Shown in pieces: positions 1-7,313 of a stretch of DNA of 23,489 bases. The stretch spans positions 25,640 through 49,128 of the forward strand of contig DKKR01000007.1 of the NCBI GenBank assembly GCA_002455375.1. The letters are read 5' to 3'. This DNA comes from Bacteroidetes bacterium UBA6661 (lineage in GTDB: Bacteria; Bacteroidota; Bacteroidia; AKYH767-A; OLB10). The position numbers and the translations under genes are program-made. A model generated the notes under the pieces. That model made no database searches and was not told the origin of the DNA. It saw only the letters and a list, made by a program, of their open reading frames with translations. The stretch's first letter is position 1. Every line of letters starts with the position of its first letter.

Positions 1-327
1 ATCATCCTGAGCTTTAGCTTCAGATATTACTTCTGTGGTAGCATTTGTAGTTGCAGATTCTTCAACAGGTTTTTCTGTAACGGCAGGTGCAGCAGCAGGT
101 TTATGTTCTTTTTTCTCATGTCGTGGCTTCTCATGTCGTGGTTTTTCTTCTTTGGGCTTATCGCCTTTTTTAGATTTTGCTAATTCCGGATGAATGGCCT
201 GATGATCGAGAATCTTGTAAATAAGATCCTGCTTTTTTAAGCCTTCGTAGTTTTCAACGTTAAGTTCTTTGGCAATGTCGCGTAGCTCGGCTACAAGCTT
301 GTCACTAAGTTCGAGAATATCGTACAT
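1..327 (-). CDS. rho: Transcription termination factor Rho, N-terminal part (runs off left edge)
   Basis: The gene runs leftwards from the ATG at 327-325 and is open to base 1, so only 109 residues are visible. Residues 1-40 (start MYDILELSDKLVSELRDIAK) are the SAP-like Rho N-terminal domain that precedes the RNA-binding fold in this hexameric RNA/DNA helicase, which ends transcription at untranslated RNA. From about residue 50 the protein becomes a charged, low-complexity Lys/Glu/Pro/Ala segment, like the long disordered insertion known in Rho of Bacteroidota. It contains an in-frame duplicated pentapeptide PRHEK. The RNA-binding and ATPase domains lie outside the window. A well-spaced promoter lies upstream at 439-470. 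The divergent neighbour is the DUF4293 gene. Identity rests on the N-terminal domain and context; an unrelated SAP-type protein is less likely. Confidence 0.88.
   Translation of the reverse strand, partial: MYDILELSDKLVAELRDIAKELNVENYEGLKKQDLIYKILDHQAIHPELAKSKKGDKPKEEKPRHEKPRHEKKEHKPAAAPAVTEKPVEESATTNATTEVISEAKAQDD
112..141. repeat. Tandem 15-bp repeat inside rho
   Basis: Two adjacent 15-bp copies at 112-126 and 127-141 (second copy CTTCTCATGTCGTGG) differ at one base. The unit is a multiple of three and encodes the repeated peptide PRHEK in the disordered region of Rho, so copy-number change would keep the frame. Confidence 0.85.
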
Positions 328-438
328 GAATTTGTATGTATAAAGTAAAAGAAATTATGTTCTTGTGGATGATAAAATATTGTTGGAATCGGACTTTTGA
401 ACGGGGAAAAATGCTTTGGCTTTCGTTCAAATTCTGCG

Positions 439-470
439 CAAACGTAAAACAATTATTTTTCTTTTGCAAA
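439..470 (-). promoter_or_regulatory. Bacteroidota-type promoter for rho
   Basis: On the minus strand a -33 TTTG (470-467) is followed after 20 nt by a -7 box TACGTTTG (446-439), an exact match to TTTG-N17-23-TAnnTTTG. Transcription would start near 432 and give rho a leader of about 105 nt, long for this window and compatible with leader-mediated autoregulation as known for rho elsewhere. Confidence 0.65.
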
Positions 471-507
471 AAAGATTCTTCAAAAAGCATAATTTCACCA
501 CTTAACC

Positions 508-515
508 TATTTTTG
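508..515 (+). promoter_or_regulatory. -7 promoter box for the DUF4293 gene
   Basis: TATTTTTG matches TAnnTTTG and ends 21 nt before the ATG at 537. No correctly spaced -33 TTG is visible, so this is a moderate call. It also argues against the longer frame that opens at 336, because the box lies inside that extension. Confidence 0.5.
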
Positions 516-536
516 ACACATAAAAATTTCAGAAAC

Positions 537-1007
537 ATGATTCAACGGATTCAATCAGTTTATCTTTTTTTGGTAGTTGCCAGTATGGCCAGCTTGTTTT
601 TTCTTCCTTTTAGCTCGGTAGAAACCACAGAAAACAGTATAACTTCTATGCATGTCTTTGAAGTTATGGGACATAAAACTTTTCAGGATAATGTTCAGAC
701 CCAAAATGCACCATTTTACCCTATTCTGATTCTGACCGTGGTAGTAATTGTTTTAAGCTTATTGAATTTGTTTTTATATAAACACCGCCTAAAGCAAATC
801 AGACTTTGTCAATTAATTATGCTGTTGATTGTGGTACTTGTTGTTTTGATTTTTCAACAGTCAGAAACAAGGGCAACAGATGTTACTCATGTAGTATATC
901 ATGTTGGGACATATATTACAGTAATCTCAATAGTTTGGGTCTTCTTGGCTTCAAAGGCTATTAAAAAAGACGAAGATTTAGTGCGTTCCGCTGACCGTTT
1001 AAGGTAA
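537..1007 (+). CDS. DUF4293 family four-helix membrane protein
   Basis: This 156-residue integral membrane protein belongs to the DUF4293 family, which is nearly confined to Bacteroidota and has no known function. The N-terminus MIQRIQSVYLFL is the family hallmark. Four hydrophobic helices are visible, at about residues 5-25, 59-81, 92-110 and 122-144. A short loop after helix 1 carries polar residues, and the C-terminus is basic and acidic (KKDEDLVRSADRLR). The frame stays open upstream to 336, but the 67 extra residues there are not protein-like and would contain the promoter box at 508-515, so the ATG at 537 is chosen. The divergent partner is rho, an arrangement I recall from other Bacteroidota. 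Its stop overlaps the convergent phosphodiesterase gene by 9 bp. Confidence 0.85.
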   Translation: MIQRIQSVYLFLVVASMASLFFLPFSSVETTENSITSMHVFEVMGHKTFQDNVQTQNAPFYPILILTVVVIVLSLLNLFLYKHRLKQIRLCQLIMLLIVVLVVLIFQQSETRATDVTHVVYHVGTYITVISIVWVFLASKAIKKDEDLVRSADRLR

Positions 1008-1526
1008 AATATTTTTATTTTCTATAGAGGCTCTTTGTCCGAGTTCAATTACATCAAGCTCACTTATTTTGGTTTTATCAATAATGAACTTTACCATTGT
1101 GCGTATATGATGAAATCCATGAACACCGGCTGCACCCGGATTGATGTGTAACATTCCCGGAATTTTAGGATCAGGCATTACTTTAAGAATATGTGAATGT
1201 CCGCAAATAAATAGCATTGGCTTTTCTGTATAAATGGTTTTCTTTATATCAGGAGAATAATTTCCGGGGTAGCCACCAATATGTGTCATCCAGACTTTAA
1301 TCCCTTCTAATTGAAATTTCTGATGAGCTGGATGAACTTTTCTTACATCCTGGCCATCAACATTACCGTAAACTCCCTTTAATGGTTTTAAAGAAGCTAA
1401 AAAATCACTTACAGCTAAAGTGCCAAAATCACCGGCATGCCATATTTCGTCTGCATCCTGTAAATATTTTACAATGGTCTGATCAATGAACCCATGTGTG
1501 TCTGATAGCAGCGCAATTCTTTTCAA
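999..1526 (-). CDS. YfcE/MJ0936-type metallophosphoesterase
   Basis: This 175-residue protein is a small calcineurin-like phosphodiesterase. The metal-binding residues of the family are all present: D9 and H11 in SDTHG, D33 in HAGD, N55 in YGNVDG, H82 in THIGG, and H110/H112 in CGHSH. Family members hydrolyse phosphodiesters in vitro, usually with Mn2+; the natural substrate is not known. No ATG exists near the 5' end. The chosen start is TTG at 1526-1524, giving MKRIALLSDTHG as in the family. It overlaps the TGA stop of the upstream aminotransferase gene (TTGA), which suggests translational coupling. Another TTG at 1559 would add 11 residues that do not resemble the family. The 3' end overlaps the convergent DUF4293 stop. 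Last gene of the PKD-wecE unit. Confidence 0.85.
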   Translation of the reverse strand: MKRIALLSDTHGFIDQTIVKYLQDADEIWHAGDFGTLAVSDFLASLKPLKGVYGNVDGQDVRKVHPAHQKFQLEGIKVWMTHIGGYPGNYSPDIKKTIYTEKPMLFICGHSHILKVMPDPKIPGMLHINPGAAGVHGFHHIRTMVKFIIDKTKISELDVIELGQRASIENKNILP

Positions 1527-2653
1527 AGTGTTGTAAAAAAATCTGTTATTTTCTGACAAATGAAATCCACTTCGTCATTTTTTAAATCATAAAACATAGG
1601 TAAACGCAATAGCTGATTGGTCAGCATATCTGAAACCGGCAATGCACGTCCATCATGCTTACTGACATAGTATGCAGATGCATGTAAGGAGATGTAATGA
1701 AATACAGCACTGATATTATTCCTTTTAAGATGATCAATCAACTTGCTTCTGGTTTCCAGATTGTTTAAGACGATAAAAAACATGTGTGCATTGTTGGTAG
1801 CATAATCCGGAATGACAGGAAGTTTTAAAAATTCTTTTTCTTCTAATGATTTAAGTAAACTATAATAACGATTCCAAATTTCTTTTCTTCTGGTTTGAAT
1901 TTTATCAATTGATTCTAATTGTGCCAACAACATAGCTGCTGTAACTTCGCTTGGCAAAAAAGATGAACCTACATCAACCCAACCATATTTATCCACTTCA
2001 CCTCTGAAGAATGCAGAACGGTTAGTACCTTTCTCGCGGATAATTTCAGCACGTTTCTCAAAGTGTTCATCATTGATGACCAACATGCCACCTTCACCGC
2101 TTATGATGTTTTTTGTGTCATGAAAAGAAAATGCCGACAAATGACCTAAACTTCCCAGTGGTTTTCCTTTGTAAAAAGAATCAATCGCCTGTGCAGAATC
2201 TTCAACAACATATAAGTTATGTTTTGCTGCAATGGCATTAATACTGTCCATGTCGCAGGCAACACCGGCATAGTGTACAGGTACAATTGCTTTTGTGCGC
2301 GAAGTAATCAGTGATTCAATTTTACTTACATCAATATTTGCTGTATCAGGATTGCTATCTGCAAAAATAATTTTAGCACCACGCAGTACAAAAGCATTTA
2401 CTGTTGAAACAAATGTATAGGATGGCACTATAACTTCATCGCCTTCTTTTATATCAAGCAATATAGCGCATGCTTCTAATGCATCGGTGCATGATGTTGT
2501 AAGCAATACTTTTTTAAAGTTATATTTCTGTTGTAGAAACTGATGGCATCGTTTGGTAAAGTTTCCATCTCCTGAAATTTTTCCTGATGCAAATACTTCT
2601 TTTATGTAGTCTGTCTCCTTGCCAGTAAGATGGGGTTTATTGAATGGAATCAT
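1523..2653 (-). CDS. wecE: dTDP-4-amino-4,6-dideoxygalactose transaminase (WecE/RffA-like)
   Basis: This 376-residue enzyme is a PLP-dependent sugar aminotransferase of the DegT/DnrJ/EryC1/StrS family. From family knowledge it moves the amino group of glutamate to dTDP-4-keto-6-deoxyglucose, giving dTDP-4-amino-4,6-dideoxygalactose for surface polysaccharide. It tracks E. coli WecE as I remember it over its full length: MIPFNKP start, GDEVIVPSYTFVST at 71-84, IVPVHYAGVACDMD at 123-136, EDSAQ at 151-155 and REKGTNRS. The PLP lysine is K181 in SFHDTKN. It starts 4 nt after the stop of the giant PKD gene and overlaps the phosphodiesterase downstream. No other nucleotide-sugar gene (rmlA, rmlB, wecD) is in the window, so the pathway partners must lie elsewhere. 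Another 4-aminosugar product is possible. Confidence 0.88.
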   Translation of the reverse strand: MIPFNKPHLTGKETDYIKEVFASGKISGDGNFTKRCHQFLQQKYNFKKVLLTTSCTDALEACAILLDIKEGDEVIVPSYTFVSTVNAFVLRGAKIIFADSNPDTANIDVSKIESLITSRTKAIVPVHYAGVACDMDSINAIAAKHNLYVVEDSAQAIDSFYKGKPLGSLGHLSAFSFHDTKNIISGEGGMLVINDEHFEKRAEIIREKGTNRSAFFRGEVDKYGWVDVGSSFLPSEVTAAMLLAQLESIDKIQTRRKEIWNRYYSLLKSLEEKEFLKLPVIPDYATNNAHMFFIVLNNLETRSKLIDHLKRNNISAVFHYISLHASAYYVSKHDGRALPVSDMLTNQLLRLPMFYDLKNDEVDFICQKITDFFTTL

Positions 2654-2657
2654 AATT

Positions 2658-5600
2658 TTACTGTCTGATAAATTTTAATATTTTATTTAATGATTCTGAT
2701 GTAGCTCCTATTATGTAAACGCCTTTGCTCAGATAAGGAAGCTTAAAGCTAAAGTTTTTGAAACCGGCATCAGTAGTGCCCTGATAAAGTGTGGTCAGTT
2801 TTTTACCTGTGGCATCATAAAGCACTAAGGTTATTTCTGAACTTGCAGGTAAATTCAGATGAATGGATAATACATCTTCAATTGGATTTGGACTTACAGA
2901 CATACTTCCATTCTCCGGCATTAATGAAATGCATTTTTCGTTGTTATCAGGATTCAGATCATTGCCATTATTTACATTTTTTATGCGAACACAAATAAAT
3001 TCAGGCAGGTCGGATGGATTAATAGAAATACTTGTATGTAAGGCATAATTTTTTTCTGTTGCAAAAGGAATTGTTTCATTGCCATTTTCTATGAAAGAAC
3101 CTTTCCCTTCAGGCTGTATCAATAAATCAAAATTATTGATAGTTGTGTTTCCAATATTTGACAGCAATGCCGATAATGACAGATAATTATTGTTAATGGT
3201 ATAGGACAATGATTTTAGCCAAAGGTCAACATAGGGAACAATAACATCATAAGGTTTTTGCAATTGCGCCATACAATTAAAAATACTTGAAGCTGTTAGT
3301 GTAATAACATAGCTGCCTGTATCATTATAAACATGTGTTGGATTCTCATTAAGATTCAATGGTGAGCCATCACCAAAATCCCAGGAATATGATGTTGCAC
3401 CGGTTGTATTATTAAATACCTGAACATTATTGCCTGGAGCACCTGTTGGTGGCAGCATACTAAATGCAATTTCGGGTACTGGTTTGATGTTCACTACTGA
3501 AAAAACGGTGTCGTTACAACCTCCGGCTGCATAGGCTATTAATGATACTGTATAGTTGCCTGTACCGTTATAAATGTGTTGAGATGAATGCTGTGAAGAG
3601 CTGTTGCCATCACCAAAACTCCATTGCCATCCGTTGATCTGTGTATTAGTACTGTCTGTTTGGTTTATAAAATCAACCGGAGCATTCTGACAAATACCAT
3701 TCGTGATAAATGCAGCATCGGGAGTAGGATAAATTGTCAATGTGTCGAATATGGTTTTTTGACAACCGAATGAATCTGTTACTGCCATTGAAAACGGATA
3801 TGTTCCTGAGGTTGCATATAAGTGTGTGGCATTTGGTGTAAAAGCATAAGTGTTGTCGCCAAAATACCATGTCCAGGCATAGGCAGATATATTTCCATTC
3901 GGAAAGTAATTAAAAGAAGTTTGTTTTCCTTTACAAACACCATTATGCGCTATGGTAAAATCTGGCTGTGGCCTTACAGTAAAATTAAATGAATTGCTAT
4001 TGCTGCAACCATCTGATGTAATCACTGTCAATGTTGCTGAAGCACTTCCTGCATTGTTGAAAATAGCAAACGGATTGGGAAGATTGCTTGTTGTACCATT
4101 GCTGAATTGCCATTGCCATTGAGAAATATTACCATTACCTATAGAGCTCGTGTCAAGAAAGTAAATTTCTGTGTTAGCACAACGTAATGGTTGTACATAG
4201 AAACCTGCAATTGGATTTTCAAAGACTTGAACAGGTTGTGATGTTGTGTCTTGGCAACCGTTGTCTGATGTTACACGCAACAAGACATTATAACTTCCGG
4301 CAGCAGCGTAAATGTGTGAAGGGTTTTGTATTTGTGAAGAATCACCATCACCATAATGCCACTGCCATGCCACAATACTGGAACCACTGCTTACAGTTGA
4401 TTGATCTGTAAAGTTGGTTGAAACTCCCTGACATCCATTGCCTGTCAGGAATGCTGCAGATGGCCCTTCAAGTATATTGATTGTTTGTGAATAGGATGCC
4501 GCACAGTCGTTACCTGACGAAACAGTAAGTTGCACAGTATAATTACCTGACAGGTTGTAAACATGTGTAGGCGATTGAAGCGAAGAAGTATCACCGTCAC
4601 CGAAATCCCATTGCCATGAAGACAGGTTAAAACCAACGGTGCTGTCACTGAAAGTAATGGCATTGTATTGACAGTTGCTTGATGGAAAACCAAAGTTTAC
4701 CGAAGGTGGTGTTGAAACAACTATATTCTGATTGAGTGTGTCTGAACATCCTTGTGATGAATATGCAATTAATGTTGCCGGATAGCTACCTGCTGAAGTA
4801 AAATAAATTACAGTATCTGTTTGTGTTGAAGTAATGCCACTGCCAAAATCCCAAAAGTAGGTGAGTGCAGTACTATCACTTATTGTTGAGGTGTTACTGA
4901 GTTGTACTGTGTCACCAAGGCATGTTTGCAATGCCATAAATGCAGTAGATGGTGTTGCTTTTACCTGTACAATGTTGACTATGGAATCAATGCATCCCGA
5001 ACTATCGGTTACAGTGAGTTGCACATTATAATTACCACCTGACTGAAATATATGATCGGGATTTTGAAGTTGATTGTTACTGCTGCCGTCACCAAAATTC
5101 CACGACCACGACTGTAAGCCTGCTGCAGAGAATGATTGATCTGTTAATGTTGTTGCAGAATTGGCACACGATAAACTGTATGTAAAGTTGACAATGGGTA
5201 ATGCATGAATTGTTATTGGTATTATCGTATCTTTTTCACATCCGGCAGTGATGGTAAGTTTAACCTGATAGGTACCGGGTGATGTAAATGCATGTTGTGG
5301 ATTTTGTTGTGTGGAGGTGGCCCCATCACCAAAATCCCACAACCAATCTGTAATTGCTCCGGAGGGTGAAGTTGATTGATCATTAAATGTTATACTATCA
5401 TTAGGATTAAAGCAAGTGTTGCCTGAATAGCTAAACTGCGATTTAGGTCCGGTAATAACAAACACACTATCGTAAGCAATGGATTGATATCCGTTTGAAT
5501 CAGAAACGGTCAATGATAATTTATTCCATCCGGTATTTAAATAGCTGAAAGAAGGATTTTGATCTTCACTGTATTTTGTATAGCAACTATCAAAGTAAAG

Positions 5601-6677
5601 CATTTCAACAAAGTTGAGGGTAGGAGCGTCATTTACAATAAATCTTGTAATTGATGAATCAGTAAGTGATTCTGCTTGGTTAGGACCAAAATAAAAAGCA
5701 GGTGATGTATAGACGGTTGGTGTATTAGCGAAGTTATTATCATCAAACTGAAGCCATTTCAATTGTTTATTTGCCGTATCTGTATAACAGACAAAATAGC
5801 TTTCAAATTCCTGTGTAATCACAACTGAGTTGTTACCAATGGAACCTGTACCTGAATAGACAGACAAGGTGGGTGCATTACTAAATCCATTGGTGAATGA
5901 TAGCTTAGTAAGATCACCATTTTTTGAATCGCTAACAAAACCAACAGGTGGCGAACAAGTTGTTACAATATCAATGTCTGATAATTTAATGCTTCCGGGA
6001 ATATTAAGGCTATATAATTCTGTAGGACTATTTATCAGTGAGTTACCAAATGTGAGACAGGTAACATTTCCATTTCCTTTACTTGCTACAAAGGCATAAT
6101 AAATATTATCAGCATGAACTATCTTAATATCTGCAGGGTTTGCAACTGTACTGAATGTTGGCAGTGGAGTTAAAACAGGTGCTACCTGAATGCCACCGGG
6201 AAAAGCCATTAAGTATAGTGTGCTGGTTGGAGCATAGGCAGCCAATCCGTACACATTGGTGTCACCTTCAACTATAAAGTCAAAGCAGTTTAATTTCGTA
6301 AAACCACTATTAATTATTGCATCGAATGTTTGATTTGAAAGGTGGTTACCAATATTGCCTACTACAAAATTATTACTTATGCTATCCATTGTTATCAGAT
6401 AATAACCATTTCCAACTTTCAGTAAATCCATATCAGTCATTGTATTTAAGACATAATTGTTATATCTGAAATATCTATAGGATGTTAAACCATGAATTTC
6501 ACGAGGGCAGAAGTCCCATTGATAGGTTAATCCGTTTCCTGTTGATGTATTAATCAATGGAAGCATAGTGCCGCTGCAAACAGTATCGGGCAATGAAAAT
6601 GAAGCATTAGGGCATTGAGCTTGTGCATTTCTGCTTAGACTGAATAACAGCGATAAAGCAAAAAATATTTTCTGCAT
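2658..6677 (-). CDS. Giant secreted PKD-repeat protein with inserted propeller-like domain and T9SS sorting tail
   Basis: This 1339-residue protein is probably exported and held at the cell surface. Residues 1-20 are a signal peptide. Nine complete PKD domains follow each other from about 412 to 1147, each with a version of the WDFGDG core (W at 447, 526, 609, 690, 773, 856, 937, 1019 and 1099; spacing 79-83). Before them one PKD domain appears split: residues 23-58 and 366-408 look like its two halves, separated by about 307 residues of short beta-strand repeats resembling a beta-propeller. Residues 1149-1253 look like a CARDB/Ig-like domain. Residues 1258-1339 (VSPNPIEDVL onwards) are the type IX secretion C-terminal sorting domain. 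The family role is adhesion or extracellular binding; the ligand is unknown. First gene of a unit with wecE, 4 nt apart. Confidence 0.9.
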   Translation of the reverse strand: MQKIFFALSLLFSLSRNAQAQCPNASFSLPDTVCSGTMLPLINTSTGNGLTYQWDFCPREIHGLTSYRYFRYNNYVLNTMTDMDLLKVGNGYYLITMDSISNNFVVGNIGNHLSNQTFDAIINSGFTKLNCFDFIVEGDTNVYGLAAYAPTSTLYLMAFPGGIQVAPVLTPLPTFSTVANPADIKIVHADNIYYAFVASKGNGNVTCLTFGNSLINSPTELYSLNIPGSIKLSDIDIVTTCSPPVGFVSDSKNGDLTKLSFTNGFSNAPTLSVYSGTGSIGNNSVVITQEFESYFVCYTDTANKQLKWLQFDDNNFANTPTVYTSPAFYFGPNQAESLTDSSITRFIVNDAPTLNFVEMLYFDSCYTKYSEDQNPSFSYLNTGWNKLSLTVSDSNGYQSIAYDSVFVITGPKSQFSYSGNTCFNPNDSITFNDQSTSPSGAITDWLWDFGDGATSTQQNPQHAFTSPGTYQVKLTITAGCEKDTIIPITIHALPIVNFTYSLSCANSATTLTDQSFSAAGLQSWSWNFGDGSSNNQLQNPDHIFQSGGNYNVQLTVTDSSGCIDSIVNIVQVKATPSTAFMALQTCLGDTVQLSNTSTISDSTALTYFWDFGSGITSTQTDTVIYFTSAGSYPATLIAYSSQGCSDTLNQNIVVSTPPSVNFGFPSSNCQYNAITFSDSTVGFNLSSWQWDFGDGDTSSLQSPTHVYNLSGNYTVQLTVSSGNDCAASYSQTINILEGPSAAFLTGNGCQGVSTNFTDQSTVSSGSSIVAWQWHYGDGDSSQIQNPSHIYAAAGSYNVLLRVTSDNGCQDTTSQPVQVFENPIAGFYVQPLRCANTEIYFLDTSSIGNGNISQWQWQFSNGTTSNLPNPFAIFNNAGSASATLTVITSDGCSNSNSFNFTVRPQPDFTIAHNGVCKGKQTSFNYFPNGNISAYAWTWYFGDNTYAFTPNATHLYATSGTYPFSMAVTDSFGCQKTIFDTLTIYPTPDAAFITNGICQNAPVDFINQTDSTNTQINGWQWSFGDGNSSSQHSSQHIYNGTGNYTVSLIAYAAGGCNDTVFSVVNIKPVPEIAFSMLPPTGAPGNNVQVFNNTTGATSYSWDFGDGSPLNLNENPTHVYNDTGSYVITLTASSIFNCMAQLQKPYDVIVPYVDLWLKSLSYTINNNYLSLSALLSNIGNTTINNFDLLIQPEGKGSFIENGNETIPFATEKNYALHTSISINPSDLPEFICVRIKNVNNGNDLNPDNNEKCISLMPENGSMSVSPNPIEDVLSIHLNLPASSEITLVLYDATGKKLTTLYQGTTDAGFKNFSFKLPYLSKGVYIIGATSESLNKILKFIRQ
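3350..5350 (-). repeat. PKD-encoded DNA repeats, period about 245 bp
   Basis: The codons for the WDFGDG cores leave a recurring plus-strand string close to CCATCACCAAAATCCCA (for example near 3369, 3609, 4351, 4594, 5089 and 5323) at intervals of about 240-250 bp. The copies have diverged outside the core, so this is an old protein-domain repeat rather than a recent DNA duplication. Confidence 0.8.
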
Positions 6678-6728
6678 TTTAAGGTGGTTTTTAAAACAAA
6701 GTAAATGTATATATTTTTGACTTAAAAA

Positions 6729-7313
6729 ATGACTGAGTTAATATTTTGTTCTAACAATAAGCATAAATTACAAGAGATACGTAAAATGCTGCCTTCCGGT
6801 TACATTTTGCAGTCACTTTCAGAGGCAGGAATTAAGTCATCTGCTGATGAGACCGGTGTAACTTTTTATGAAAATGCCTTTCTGAAGGCTGATGCCGTTT
6901 ATTTGCATACTAAGAAGAATTGTTTTGCTGATGATAGCGGTCTATGTGTTGATGCTTTGGGTGATGCACCGGGTGTGTATTCGGCACGATATGCCGGACA
7001 TGAAGCTACTGATGCTGATAACAGAAATAAATTGTTGGCAGACCTTGAAGGTATAAAACAAAGAAATGCATATTTTATTGCAGTTATTTGCTTGATTTGG
7101 GAAGGTAAAGCCTATTATTTTGAAGGCAGAATAGATGGCAATATCACTAATGTTGAACATGGGAAATCAGGATTTGGCTATGATCCGGTTTTTATACCCA
7201 ATGGATATGAGGTAACCTTTGCAGAAATGACTGAGGACGAAAAAAATAAAATCAGTCACAGGCAAATTGCTGTTGGCAAAATGATTACTTTCTTGCGTAA
7301 TCTTAAAGTTTAA
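6729..7313 (+). CDS. rdgB: XTP/dITP diphosphatase (non-canonical purine NTP pyrophosphatase, RdgB/HAM1)
   Basis: This 194-residue cytosolic enzyme hydrolyses XTP, ITP and dITP to the monophosphate plus pyrophosphate, keeping deaminated purines out of DNA and RNA. All family motifs are present in order: the substrate-binding SNNKHKLQEI at 8-17, ADDSGL at 67-72 with the catalytic Asp pair, PGVYSARYAG at 81-90, the base-binding GFGYDPVF at 148-155, and SHR at 176-178. Length is normal for the family. It is divergent from the PKD gene with 51 bp between, and a -7-like box TATTTTTG sits at 6712-6719 only 9 nt before the ATG, so the mRNA may have almost no leader. The last 11 bp overlap the 3' end of the convergent nuclease gene. 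Confidence 0.95.
   Translation: MTELIFCSNNKHKLQEIRKMLPSGYILQSLSEAGIKSSADETGVTFYENAFLKADAVYLHTKKNCFADDSGLCVDALGDAPGVYSARYAGHEATDADNRNKLLADLEGIKQRNAYFIAVICLIWEGKAYYFEGRIDGNITNVEHGKSGFGYDPVFIPNGYEVTFAEMTEDEKNKISHRQIAVGKMITFLRNLKV

Noticed and set aside
336..536. N-terminal extension of the DUF4293 protein to the ATG at 336
   Set aside because: The extra residues are unlike the family, and the stretch holds both the rho promoter (439-470) and the -7 box at 508. The family N-terminus is MIQRIQS at 537.
2660..6600. Tandem-repeat pattern that could be read as CRISPR or satellite DNA
   Set aside because: The recurring string every 240-250 bp encodes the WDFGDG core of PKD domains in one continuous reading frame, and copies diverge as protein domains do.
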